64,000 nt of DNA. It comes from Hoeflea_A sp965249925 (GTDB lineage: Bacteria > Pseudomonadota > Alphaproteobacteria > Rhizobiales > Rhizobiaceae). Made by a program: the position numbers and the translations under genes. The notes under the pieces are model-generated. The model had not been told where the DNA came from. It worked only from the letters and a program-made list of their open reading frames with translations, and made no database searches. Within the stretch, counting starts at the first letter, position 1; each line of letters begins with the position of its first letter. The stretch is from NCBI GenBank assembly GCA_965249925.1, contig OZ252260.1:2604001-2668000 (forward strand), in the 5' to 3' direction. Positions 28,700 through 37,048 of this stretch are shown here, piece after piece.

Positions 28700-30589
28700 T
28701 CATGCCTTGCCGATGGCTTTTGCTTTTTCTTCGTCGAACCACCACAGCCGCTCCACCGGCCAGTCGTAGTCCGGCTTCGGTTCAACAAAACCGAACATGT
28801 CCCAATAGGCAACACGGTGGGTGTCTGAATACCAGTTCGGAATCCAGTCGAGCCGAGCCCGAAGCACACGGTCGAGCACCCGCATGGCGGTGATCAGCTC
28901 CGCGCGGGTCGATGCTCCGCCGACATTTTCCAACAGCGTGTCGAGCACGTCGTCGCGGGCGCCGGAATAATTGCGCGAACCCTTAACGTCCGCATATTGC
29001 GGCGAAAATATCGTTTGCAGGCTTTCCTCGGTGACCGTCGCCGTCCAACCGATGGCAAAGCCGACCATGTCGAAATCGAAATCGTCGAGGCGTGCCTGAA
29101 ACTGTACCGGGTCGACCAACCGGATGGACGCGTCGATGCCGATACGTTTCATGTTTTCCACAAAGCCGGCGAGCAATCGCTCGAAGGTTGGCGAGCGGAT
29201 CAGCACCTCGACCCTCAGCGATTCGCCGTCCCGGGTCATCACGGTGCCGTCGCGCTGCCATCCGGCGTCCTGAAGAAGCTTGATCGCCCGGCGCAGCAGC
29301 CGCCGGTCGCGTCCCGATCCGTCGGAGACAGGCTGCGTGATCGCTTCGCCGAAGGCCGCTTCCGGAAGGCGTTCGCGCAGTGGCTCCATCAGTGCCAGTT
29401 CCGCCTCGCTGGGCAGGCCCTGCGCGACATAGTCGGAACCCTCGAAGAGGGACTGAGAGCGCCGGTAGGCGTCGTAGAAGATCTTGGCGTTGGTCCATTC
29501 GAAGTCGAAGCACAGCCCGATCGCCTCCCGTACCCGGCGGTCGGCAAAGCGGGCGCGGCGCTGGTTGAGAGCCCAGGCCTGCAGCGACGGGGTCCTTTCA
29601 TCGGCAAAGGTGCGCTTGATGACACGCCCGCCGGTGAGCGCCGGGAAATTGTACTCGGTCGCCCAGGTCTTGGAGGTGAATTCCTCACGGAAATGCAGGG
29701 CGCCTTTCTTGAAAGCCTCGAAACCGGCCTGCCGTTCGGCGAAGAACTCGATGCGGATCCGGTCGAAATTGTCGAGGCCGCGAACAGTGGGCAGGTCGCG
29801 CGCCCAATAGTCTTCGACGCGCTCATATTCGATATAGCTGCCCGGTTCCATGCGCCCCGGTCGGTACGGACCCGACGACAGCGGGACTTCCAGCGTACCG
29901 GCGGTAAAGTCGCGTGTTTCGTAGAAGGTTTTCGACAGGATCGGCGTTGCGACGGCGGCCAGGATGGCCTGTGCGGACTGCTCGCCGGAAAACCGCAGTT
30001 CCAGCACATCGTCTTCGACGGCAACCGCTCCGATCAGCTCGCGTAGCGGCGTCGATACGCTCGGATGGCCGTCCCGCTTCAGGGTGACAAAGCTGTATGC
30101 CGCATCGTGGGCGGTGACCGGGCTGCCGTCGTGGAACCGCGCCGGCGGCCGGATGCCGAAGCGCCAGGTGTTGCGATCCTCGGAGACTTCGACCCATGCG
30201 GCGAGGTGGCAGTAGAGCGCGTCCGGCTCGTCATAGGCCCGCACCATCAGCGCGTCGAAGCAGCGCTCCATGCGCGGCGGCGCGTCGCCACGCAGGATGA
30301 AGGTGTTCAGCGTGTTGAAGGTCTGGACATTCTGGTTGAAGTACCAGTTGGGCGTCAGGAAGGCGAAGGTTCCGCCCTTCGGCGCGTTCGGGTTGACGTA
30401 GTCGAACTGCTTGAAATCCGGCCCATATTTCAGATCGCCGAAAGCCGAAATGCCGTGCACCTTTTCCCCGAATGGCGTGTTGGCGAAGGCCAGTCTGGCC
30501 GGCAGCGCCAGGCTGACCGCGAGCGCGCCGCCGGCCTGCAGGAAACGGCGGCGTGTGGCGCCGGTGTGATCGATCCCAACGGCCATCAT
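28700..30589 (-). CDS. Extracellular solute-binding protein, family 5, YejA-like (Tat-exported copy)
   Basis: A 629-residue SBP_bac_5 periplasmic binding protein. The N-terminus has a twin-arginine signal (TRRRFLQAGG, then a hydrophobic stretch ending at ALPARLAFA). The start at 30589 overlaps the stop of the preceding SBP gene as ATGA. The domain begins with HGISAFGDLKYGPDFKQFDY, as in YejA. It is the second of two tandem paralogues feeding the same YejBEF transporter. Different export routes and moderate divergence suggest that the two copies bind different peptide-like ligands. Confidence 0.9.
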   Translation of the reverse strand: MMAVGIDHTGATRRRFLQAGGALAVSLALPARLAFANTPFGEKVHGISAFGDLKYGPDFKQFDYVNPNAPKGGTFAFLTPNWYFNQNVQTFNTLNTFILRGDAPPRMERCFDALMVRAYDEPDALYCHLAAWVEVSEDRNTWRFGIRPPARFHDGSPVTAHDAAYSFVTLKRDGHPSVSTPLRELIGAVAVEDDVLELRFSGEQSAQAILAAVATPILSKTFYETRDFTAGTLEVPLSSGPYRPGRMEPGSYIEYERVEDYWARDLPTVRGLDNFDRIRIEFFAERQAGFEAFKKGALHFREEFTSKTWATEYNFPALTGGRVIKRTFADERTPSLQAWALNQRRARFADRRVREAIGLCFDFEWTNAKIFYDAYRRSQSLFEGSDYVAQGLPSEAELALMEPLRERLPEAAFGEAITQPVSDGSGRDRRLLRRAIKLLQDAGWQRDGTVMTRDGESLRVEVLIRSPTFERLLAGFVENMKRIGIDASIRLVDPVQFQARLDDFDFDMVGFAIGWTATVTEESLQTIFSPQYADVKGSRNYSGARDDVLDTLLENVGGASTRAELITAMRVLDRVLRARLDWIPNWYSDTHRVAYWDMFGFVEPKPDYDWPVERLWWFDEEKAKAIGKA

Positions 30590-32448
30590 TCGGCGTCCTT
30601 CGACCACCAGGTCGTCGGAAATCCGATACCGTAGGTGGGCAGCGGATCCGGGTAAGCGAGCCGATCGGAGTGGGCGACACGCGCGACGCGGCTGGTGTAG
30701 CTCGGGATGACGAATTGATGGGCCAGCAGCACGCGGTCAAGCGCCTCTGTCGCCGCCTCCAACTCGTCTCGGTCCTTGGCGAAAACGACGCGCTCGATCA
30801 GCGCGTCGACGCCCGGATCGGCGATCCCGGCATAGTTGGCCGAGCCCTCACGAGCGGCGGCCGCCGAACCCCAGTACTCGAACTGCTCGTTGCCGGGCGA
30901 CAGCGATTGAGCCCAGCCGGAATAGATCATATCGAAGTCGCGACTGCGCTGACGGTTGGCGTATTGCGCCGCGTCGACGCTGCGGACGGTGGCGTTGACG
31001 CCGATCTTCTTAAGGTTTTCGACGAAGGGCAGGGCCACCCGTTCGATAATCGGCCCGTTGAGCAGGATCTCGAAGGTGAAGGGCTCGCCGGTCTGCGCAT
31101 TGACCATCTGGCCGTTGCGGATCTCGTAGCCGGCCTCGCCAAAGAGCCGGACCGCCTCGCGCAGGTTCCCGCGTATTTTTTGCGGATCGCCGCCGACCGG
31201 ATTTGTGTAGGCGGTGGTGAACACCTCTTCCGGAACCAGGTCGCGCACCGATTCCAGGATCTCCAAAGCCCGTCCCTCCGGCAGACCGTCGGATGCCAGG
31301 TCGCTGCCATAGAAGAAGCTGTCTATGCGTTGGTACTGGTCGAAAAAAATCGTCCGGTTCAGTTCCTCGAAATCGAAAGCGTGGTTGAGCGCCTGGCGCA
31401 CCCGGTCGTCCTTGAATTTGTCGCGGCGCAGGTTGGGAATAAACCCGACAAGCACCCCGGAGGAGCGATACGGATTTTCCCACTCCTCACGCTTTACGCG
31501 GCCATCGCGGGCGGCCGGAAAATTGTACTCGTTGGCCCAGCGCTTGGCGGCGTTTTCCACCCAGAAGTCGATCTGCCCGGCTTTAAACGCCTCGAACTCG
31601 ACATTGCGATCGGCGAAATAGGTATACCGGATTTCGTCGAAATTGTTGCTGCCGACATTGACCGGCAAATCGGCACCCCAGTAGTCCTCGACGCGCTCGA
31701 AGGTCATGGTCGAGCCCGGTGACAGAGCCTTGACGCGGTAAGGACCGGACCCGAGCGGCGGCTCTAGCGTCGTGCTGTCGATCGAGCGTTGCCGGCCGTT
31801 GGCATCGGTGCCTTCCCACCAGTGCTTCGGCAGGATCAGCAGTTCGCCGACGATCTTTGGCAGTTCGCGGTTGTTGGTCTGGTCGAATGTGAAGGTGACC
31901 TCGCGCTCGCCGGTCTGCTCGGCACCTGTGACGTGCTGGAAATAAAAGGCCCGCTGCGGGTTGAGCTCGACAGCCTTTTCGAAGCTCCAGATCACGTCCT
32001 CGACAGTGATCGGTTCGCCGTCATGCCAGCGTGCTTCTGGCCGCAGACGGAAGGTTGCCGAGCTGTAGTCGTCCGGATAGTGCATGGCATCGGCGATCAG
32101 CCCGTAGTCCGCCGAAATCTCGTCCTCCGACGGCTTCATCAGCGGTTCGAAGACCAGGCCGAGGCCGGTGGCAAGCTCACCCTTGGCCGGCAGCGGATTG
32201 AGCGTATCGAAAGAGCCGGTTTCCGACAGGTTGACCCGTCCGCCCTTCGGAGCGTCCGGATTGACATAGTCGAAACGCTGGAAACCCGGCTGATACTTGG
32301 GCTCGCCGATGAGCGATGTGCCGGTGCGCCATTGTGGCTCGTCGGCAAATGCCGACGTGATGGCCGGGGCAGCGAATAGGACGGCTAGCAATGTAGTGGC
32401 GATGGCCGCGGCGGTTGCTTTCTTCGTGAGCACTTTTTGAACCGTCAA
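30586..32448 (-). CDS. Extracellular solute-binding protein, family 5, YejA-like (Sec-exported copy)
   Basis: A 620-residue periplasmic binding protein and first gene of the yej operon. The likely start is TTG at 32448 with AGGAG 6 bp before it. This gives a Sec signal peptide (AIATTLLAVLFAAPAITSAFA). An ATG 93 bp upstream would add an improbable tail. The mature part aligns by eye with the neighbouring SBP through PKYQPGFQRFDYVNPDAPKG, EDVIWSFEKAVELNPQ and the C-terminal RVARVAHSDRLAYPDPLPTY. The promoter should lie in 32449-32580, isolated from cycM by a terminator. Confidence 0.9.
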   Translation of the reverse strand: MTVQKVLTKKATAAAIATTLLAVLFAAPAITSAFADEPQWRTGTSLIGEPKYQPGFQRFDYVNPDAPKGGRVNLSETGSFDTLNPLPAKGELATGLGLVFEPLMKPSEDEISADYGLIADAMHYPDDYSSATFRLRPEARWHDGEPITVEDVIWSFEKAVELNPQRAFYFQHVTGAEQTGEREVTFTFDQTNNRELPKIVGELLILPKHWWEGTDANGRQRSIDSTTLEPPLGSGPYRVKALSPGSTMTFERVEDYWGADLPVNVGSNNFDEIRYTYFADRNVEFEAFKAGQIDFWVENAAKRWANEYNFPAARDGRVKREEWENPYRSSGVLVGFIPNLRRDKFKDDRVRQALNHAFDFEELNRTIFFDQYQRIDSFFYGSDLASDGLPEGRALEILESVRDLVPEEVFTTAYTNPVGGDPQKIRGNLREAVRLFGEAGYEIRNGQMVNAQTGEPFTFEILLNGPIIERVALPFVENLKKIGVNATVRSVDAAQYANRQRSRDFDMIYSGWAQSLSPGNEQFEYWGSAAAAREGSANYAGIADPGVDALIERVVFAKDRDELEAATEALDRVLLAHQFVIPSYTSRVARVAHSDRLAYPDPLPTYGIGFPTTWWSKDAE

Positions 32449-32580
32449 GACTGTCTCCTGCGCGTGCCCTCTCCTCCGGATCTGTTTCGGCCCGCCCGTG
32501 GCGCCGAAATCCGAGGACGACAATAGGGCCAATTGTGACAAAGAACGGGCGAGTTTTGAAGAAATTAAGCGTCCGACAAC

Positions 32581-32609
32581 AAAAAACCGGGCATCAAGCC
32601 CGGTTTTTT
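32581..32609 (-). terminator. Intrinsic terminator after the cytochrome c gene (symmetrical)
   Basis: A perfect hairpin with arms AAAAAACCGGGC (32581-32592) and GCCCGGTTTTTT (32598-32609) and a 5-base loop. The A-run/T-run symmetry makes it usable in both directions. It lies 21 bp after the cycM stop on the minus strand, separating cycM from the yej operon. Confidence 0.9.
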
Positions 32610-32630
32610 GCTCACAATCGCGTGACGGGA

Positions 32631-33383
32631 TCAGTTCGATTGGGAGGCGTCGGACGCCCCGTCCCCATCGGCCGGTGCTTCGGATTCGTCCGACGTGCCG
32701 GTTTCCGTGCCGTCGGTCGCACCGGTTTCCGCGCCATCCGTGGTTCCGGTTTGCGTACCGTCCGCCTCGGAGGATGCAGCATCGTCGGTCGCCGCTGCCG
32801 CTTCCTCGGTGTTTTCCTCCGCATCGGCTTCGGGGCTTGGAAGTGGAGCAGGACTGTCGGAAAGCGAGCGCAGATAGGCGATCACATCGGCCCGCTCATT
32901 GTCCCTTTTCAGGCCGGCAAAGCTCATGCTCGTACCTCGGATAAATCCTTTCGGTGCGGCAAGAAACTCATTCAGGTGATGGTAGTCCCACACGGCCTCG
33001 CCGTTTTCGGCAAAATCCCGAAGCGCCGACGAATAGCCGAAGCCGGCCGCTGCGGCGACCGGTCTGTCGACGATGTTCCACAGGTTGGGTCCAACCCGGT
33101 TGGCGCCGCCGTCTTCAACCGTGTGGCATGCAGCGCATTTGCGAAACGCCGTCTGGCCGGCATCGACACTGGCGCTGGCGAGCAGCGGCGCGAGCGGCGG
33201 CAGACCCTCCTCTTCCACTTCCTCGGCGGCACCCGTGTCGCCCTCCAGCGGCACCAACGCATAACCTTCCGCCTCAGGGGGTTCGGTATGGAAAATCGCA
33301 TCGCCGGCAATGGAAATGGTCATCACAACGAAGAGGACGGCGAGTAAGGCGCCGGCCGCCGCGTTGAAATAGGAGGAGTTCAT
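32631..33383 (-). CDS. cycM: Membrane-anchored cytochrome c (CycM/c552-like) with acidic low-complexity tail
   Basis: A 250-residue monohaem cytochrome c. The N-terminal helix (residues 8-26) is probably an uncleaved anchor, followed by an acidic Pro-rich linker. The haem site is C83-A-A-C86-H87 and the likely axial Met is M153 in GTSMSFAGL. It resembles CycM, which passes electrons from the bc1 complex to the terminal oxidase. The C-terminal 80 residues are unusual, a run of Thr, Asp, Glu, Gly and Ser with TGTTDG/ETGATDG repeats. ATG at 33383 follows AGGAGG; upstream in-frame ATGs lack family similarity. Confidence 0.87.
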   Translation of the reverse strand: MNSSYFNAAAGALLAVLFVVMTISIAGDAIFHTEPPEAEGYALVPLEGDTGAAEEVEEEGLPPLAPLLASASVDAGQTAFRKCAACHTVEDGGANRVGPNLWNIVDRPVAAAAGFGYSSALRDFAENGEAVWDYHHLNEFLAAPKGFIRGTSMSFAGLKRDNERADVIAYLRSLSDSPAPLPSPEADAEENTEEAAAATDDAASSEADGTQTGTTDGAETGATDGTETGTSDESEAPADGDGASDASQSN

Positions 33384-33533
33384 ACTTGCGGGCTCCCTGT
33401 CGAAAACCGGTCCATCCCCTGAACCGGTCCATCTTGATTTCGCGCGGAACCTATGTCTTTTGCAGGGCCGTTGCAACACTGATTATCAAGGCCGTGTGAT
33501 CGTCACGTCGCCTCGCCAGCTTGCGGAACTTGT

Positions 33534-34274
33534 ATGAATCGTCGCACCAATCTCATTCTGATTCCAGCCCGTCTGCAATCTGCGCGGCTGCCGCGCAAGG
33601 TGCTGGCCGACATCGCCGGCAGCCCGATGATCCTGCATGTCGCACGACGTGCGCTGGAGGCGGATATCGGGTCCGTCCATGTGGCGACCGACAGCCAAGA
33701 GGTACGTGACGCGTTGAGGGATACCGGAATCAATGTCGTGATGACCCGCGACGATCATGCTTCCGGGTCGGATCGTGTCCATGAGGCATTGCAAATGCTT
33801 GATCCGGAAGGGAAAGTCGGCGTCGTGATCAATCTTCAAGGGGATCTGCCGACCATCGAACCACAGGTCATCCGGGCCGCGCTTGCGCCGTTGGAGACGC
33901 CGGAAACCGATATCGGAACGCTGGCCTGCGTCATTGACGACGAAGCGGAGCGCAGCGATCCGAACGTGACCAAGGTGGTCGGCTCGCCATTGGCTGCGGA
34001 TCGGCTGCGGGCGCTCTATTTCACCCGCGCCACCGCACCGCACGGCGAGGGCCCGCTCTACCACCATATCGGTCTTTACGCCTATCGCCGCGACGCTTTG
34101 TCTCGTTTCGTCTCGCTGCCGCGCTCGGTGCTGGAGAAGCGAGAATCACTGGAGCAACTGCGGGCGCTGGAGGCCGGCATGCGCATCGATGTGGCGCTCG
34201 TTGACACAGTTCCCATCGGTGTCGATACTCCGGCCGATTTGCAGCGGGTCCGCACGTTGTTTGCGGGCGGATAG
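33534..34274 (+). CDS. kdsB: 3-deoxy-manno-octulosonate cytidylyltransferase
   Basis: Activates Kdo with CTP to CMP-Kdo for lipopolysaccharide core synthesis. The 246 residues match KdsB: nucleotide loop IPARLQSARLPRKVL, TRDDHASGSDRVHEAL, VINLQGDLPTIEP, the YHHIGLYAYRRDAL segment and the C-terminal DTPADLQRVR. Most homologues read GDEP in the third motif; here it is GDLP, as in other alphaproteobacteria. It stands directly upstream of pheA with a 32 bp gap. Confidence 0.93.
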   Translation: MNRRTNLILIPARLQSARLPRKVLADIAGSPMILHVARRALEADIGSVHVATDSQEVRDALRDTGINVVMTRDDHASGSDRVHEALQMLDPEGKVGVVINLQGDLPTIEPQVIRAALAPLETPETDIGTLACVIDDEAERSDPNVTKVVGSPLAADRLRALYFTRATAPHGEGPLYHHIGLYAYRRDALSRFVSLPRSVLEKRESLEQLRALEAGMRIDVALVDTVPIGVDTPADLQRVRTLFAGG

Positions 34275-34306
34275 CGCTGCGGATCGGCCAACCACGGATT
34301 TTCGCC

Positions 34307-35176
34307 ATGAGCTACAAAACCAACAAAATTGCCTTCCAGGGCGAATTCGGCGCCAATTCCGACATGGCCTGCCGGGACATGTTTCCGGACATGGATCCGC
34401 TGCCCTGCAGCACCTTCGAGGATGCCTTCAACGCGGTGACGGGCGGCGAGGCCGACCTCGGCATGATCCCCATCGAGAACACCATCGCCGGGCGGGTTGC
34501 CGATATCCATTACCTGTTGCCGGAGTCCCACCTGCACATCGTCGGCGAATATTTCATGCCGATCCATTTTCAGCTGATGGGTGTCCCGGGCACCGTGCTG
34601 GACGGCATCAGGACAGTGCACAGCCACATCCACGCGCTGGGCCAGTGCCGCAACATCGTGCGCGACCGCGGCTGGAGTCCGGTGGTGGCCGGAGACACCG
34701 CCGGCGCGGCGCGGCAAGTGGCCGATGCCAAAGACCCGACCATGGCGGCATTGTCGCCGCGGCTCGCCGCCGATCTCTACGGGCTCGATATCCTGGAGGA
34801 AAATGTCGAGGACACCGACACCAACGTCACCCGCTTCGTCATCCTGGCGCGCGAGCCGGCGCATGTCGTGCCGGACGGCCCGGACGAACTGATCGTCACC
34901 ACCTTCGTCTTCAATGTGCGCAACCTGCCGGCGGCCCTTTACAAGGCCATGGGCGGCTTTGCCACCAATGGCGTCAACATGACCAAACTGGAGAGCTACC
35001 AGCTGGAGGGCAAGTTCACGGCCACCCAGTTCTATGCCGATATCGAGGGCCATCCGGACGATCCGGGTGTTGCCCGCGCCCTGGAGGAACTGCATTTCTT
35101 CTCGACCAAGGTGCGCATCCTCGGCGCCTACCGGGCGCATCCGTTCCGCACCGAGCAGCGTCGGAACGGCGATTGA
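34307..35176 (+). CDS. pheA: Prephenate dehydratase
   Basis: Converts prephenate to phenylpyruvate in phenylalanine synthesis. At 289 residues it is the monofunctional form without a chorismate mutase domain. It begins IAFQGEFGANSD, has MIPIENTIAGRV and the catalytic TRF motif in NVTRFVILARE, then a C-terminal ACT domain (about residues 200-280, GGFATNGVNMTKLESYQ) for Phe feedback. The pair kdsB-pheA is common in Rhizobiales. The gene is complete but is followed with no gap by a 5'-truncated unrelated gene. Confidence 0.93.
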   Translation: MSYKTNKIAFQGEFGANSDMACRDMFPDMDPLPCSTFEDAFNAVTGGEADLGMIPIENTIAGRVADIHYLLPESHLHIVGEYFMPIHFQLMGVPGTVLDGIRTVHSHIHALGQCRNIVRDRGWSPVVAGDTAGAARQVADAKDPTMAALSPRLAADLYGLDILEENVEDTDTNVTRFVILAREPAHVVPDGPDELIVTTFVFNVRNLPAALYKAMGGFATNGVNMTKLESYQLEGKFTATQFYADIEGHPDDPGVARALEELHFFSTKVRILGAYRAHPFRTEQRRNGD

Positions 35177-35177
35177 A

Positions 35178-36458
35178 GCTCGACTGGAAATCCGTGCGTC
35201 CACGAAGGGCGGACGTGGCCTGGCCGAAGTCTTTGTCGTTGAAGGTGGAGCAAATCCTTTGCGCTTTGTGGCGATCCGGGCGTTGGAGACTTCCTGGTCC
35301 GAGCGCGTCGACCTGATACTGGAAGAAGCCTTCGGCCTGACGAAGGCCGAACGGCATGTGGCGAAGCTGCTTCTCGAGTGCCGCGAAGTGTCTCAAGTGA
35401 CGACTCTACGCGGCACCTCAATGCACACCACACGCACACAGTTGCGCACCATCATGGATAAGACCGACACATCCTCGCAAGTTGATCTCATGCGCTTGCT
35501 CGGCCTGCTTGCGGCGCGCGCCAGCCATGGCAGCCGAGGCGAGCACGACAAATGGCGCGACCCATGGGGCCATCAGAAGATCCTGGTTCGCCCGAACGGG
35601 CGGGCCATTGGCTATAGCTGGACCGGGGCGAAGGACGGCACGCCGGCATTGCTCGTCCATGGCGCGGTGCAGGGCTATTTGCTGGGCCCAGAGATCGAGC
35701 AGCGGTTGATGCGTAAGAATATCAGGCTTTATGCCCTGGTGCGGCCAGGGTTCGGCCCGTCCGCAAGCGATCCCAATTGCGATTTCATAAAGGATCAGGT
35801 CGACGCCATCGACTGGCTTCTCAATCACCTTGATCTTGGCCCCATACCGGCGATCGGCCTCGGCAACGGTTCGCCCCCGCTGCTGCAGCTGGCGGCGACG
35901 CGGCCGGACGCTTTTTCGGGACTGCTGATCATGGGATTGCTGTATCCCTTTGGCCCGGCGCAACTGTCGCGTCTGTCGCCGGTGCAGCGCGCACTGGCCA
36001 ATTTCGTTCGTCGCGCGCCGCGCGCAGCGGAGGTCTTCGCCAAGATAAGCGATCGCTACATCCGGCAGAAGGGCGTCGATTGGTACCTGAGGCACGGCTG
36101 GGGTGACGTACCGGAAGTGCAGGCCACGCTCGCTGACCCAGATGCCTTGCCCCTGATACGCAATGCTTGCGAACTGACCATTTCGAGTAGCACCTCCGAT
36201 TTCGTGCGCGAAATGCAATGCCAGTGGAAGATAGATCCGGCTTGCTACAGGAAGGTCGCGTGTCCGGTGCATCATATCCACGGCCAGTTCGACCGTTCTG
36301 TCTCGAAAAAGGAAGCGGACCACTTCGCCAGCCTGTCGCCGGGGTTCTCTACCGAGTGTATCGAGGGAGCAGGGTACTTCCTGCCCTATGAAAAACCTGC
36401 CCTGTTTGCGGACCGCCTCACCAAAGCGATCTTGTCGCCACAACGGGAATACCAATAG
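35178..36458 (+). pseudogene. 5'-truncated LuxR-type regulator with C-terminal alpha/beta-hydrolase-like domain
   Basis: From just after the pheA stop the frame encodes the end of a sensory domain (VVEGGANPLRFVAIRALE), a LuxR-like HTH (LTKAERHVAKLLLECREVSQ, TRTQLRTIMDKT) and about 290 residues resembling an alpha/beta hydrolase. No convincing start codon or ribosome-binding site exists, and the open frame runs backwards into pheA, so the 5' part looks lost. Where hydrolases have a G-x-S-x-G nucleophile elbow this protein has GLGNGSPP. Where the catalytic His is expected it has GAGYFLPYEKP. It therefore looks like a pseudoenzyme, or a decayed one. An internal GTG near 35268 could still allow expression. 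Confidence 0.6.
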
Positions 36459-36507
36459 CGTGGTTGTGGGTCGGCGATGACGCCACGAGACTGATACTCA
36501 ACAGATC

Positions 36508-36586
36508 CTAGTGTGGTCGATTTGAAGTTCCTATCATTATTTGCAGCGCGCTCGGAAAGGAACTTCAAATCCATAAACCACACTAG
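36508..36586. repeat. MITE-like palindromic element A
   Basis: A 79-bp palindrome. The terminal arms CTAGTGTGGT (36508-36517) and ACCACACTAG (36577-36586) are exact inverses. The inner arms ATTTGAAGTTCCT (36520-36532) and AGGAACTTCAAAT (36558-36570) are also exact inverses, around a 25-base loop. Each end carries a CTAG, so a TA duplication like that of IS630/Tc1-mariner-type elements is possible. It carries no coding capacity. It lies 49 bp after the truncated LuxR-type gene and 13 bp before a related element. Confidence 0.75.
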
Positions 36587-36599
36587 AATCATAATGTTG

Positions 36600-36675
36600 C
36601 TAGTGTCCTGATTGAATCTGAAGTTCGTTCAGAGTGTGCTGCATAATGTGACGAACTTCAGATTCAGGACACTAG
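36600..36675. repeat. MITE-like palindromic element B
   Basis: A 76-bp palindrome related to element A. The terminal arms are CTAGTGTCCT (36600-36609) and AGGACACTAG (36666-36675). The inner arms are GAATCTGAAGTTCGT (36614-36628) and ACGAACTTCAGATTC (36651-36665). It shares the CTAGTGT end and the GAAGTTC core with element A but differs elsewhere, so it is a sister subfamily rather than a tandem copy. It ends 26 bp before the start of a small secreted-protein gene and could affect its expression. Confidence 0.75.
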
Positions 36676-36701
36676 TTATGAGGGTCACAAAGGACACGCA
36701 A

Positions 36702-36977
36702 ATGCGAATACTCCTGGCGGTCATGGCGATGGTTTGCGCGACTGCCGCGCAAGCTGACGCAAACGTAACGTGCAATGAACACGGCGCTGTCGTTACCTTG
36801 TCGGACGGCGCCGTGTACTACCTGGGGAAGAACTGCGATGCGGCTCGAAAAGGTGGCGGTACAGGGAAATGGTGGTTGACCGCGTCTGCTTTCGCCGTTG
36901 GCATCGATGGACGTGCCATACTCCTACCGGTCGAAGTGGATTGTGACGTCCTCCCGGCTTGCCGGTACGATAACTAA
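36702..36977 (+). CDS. Small secreted hypothetical protein
   Basis: A 91-residue protein of unknown function. It has a clear Sec signal peptide (MRILLAVMAMVCATAAQA, then DANV) and a mature part of about 73 residues with four cysteines (TCNEH, KNCDAA, DCDVLPACRY), suggesting two disulfides in the periplasm. ATG at 36702 has AGGA 8 bp upstream. An upstream in-frame start lies inside the palindromic repeat and is unlikely. I do not recognise the family. It stands alone between the repeat pair and the P450 island. Confidence 0.65.
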   Translation: MRILLAVMAMVCATAAQADANVTCNEHGAVVTLSDGAVYYLGKNCDAARKGGGTGKWWLTASAFAVGIDGRAILLPVEVDCDVLPACRYDN

Positions 36978-37048
36978 CACAGCGCAGACGTAATCAGCCG
37001 ACGACCGGTCGAGAGCCGGATCATGCCCATCGATTCGATGCACGTGGC

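Noticed and set aside
32581..32609. Possible REP-like element
   Set aside because: A single short hairpin with A/T runs at a gene end is explained fully as an intrinsic terminator.
34189..35316. 375-codon + frame overlapping kdsB end and pheA
   Set aside because: Different frame from the well-supported kdsB and pheA genes; Arg/His/Gly-rich nonsense translation.
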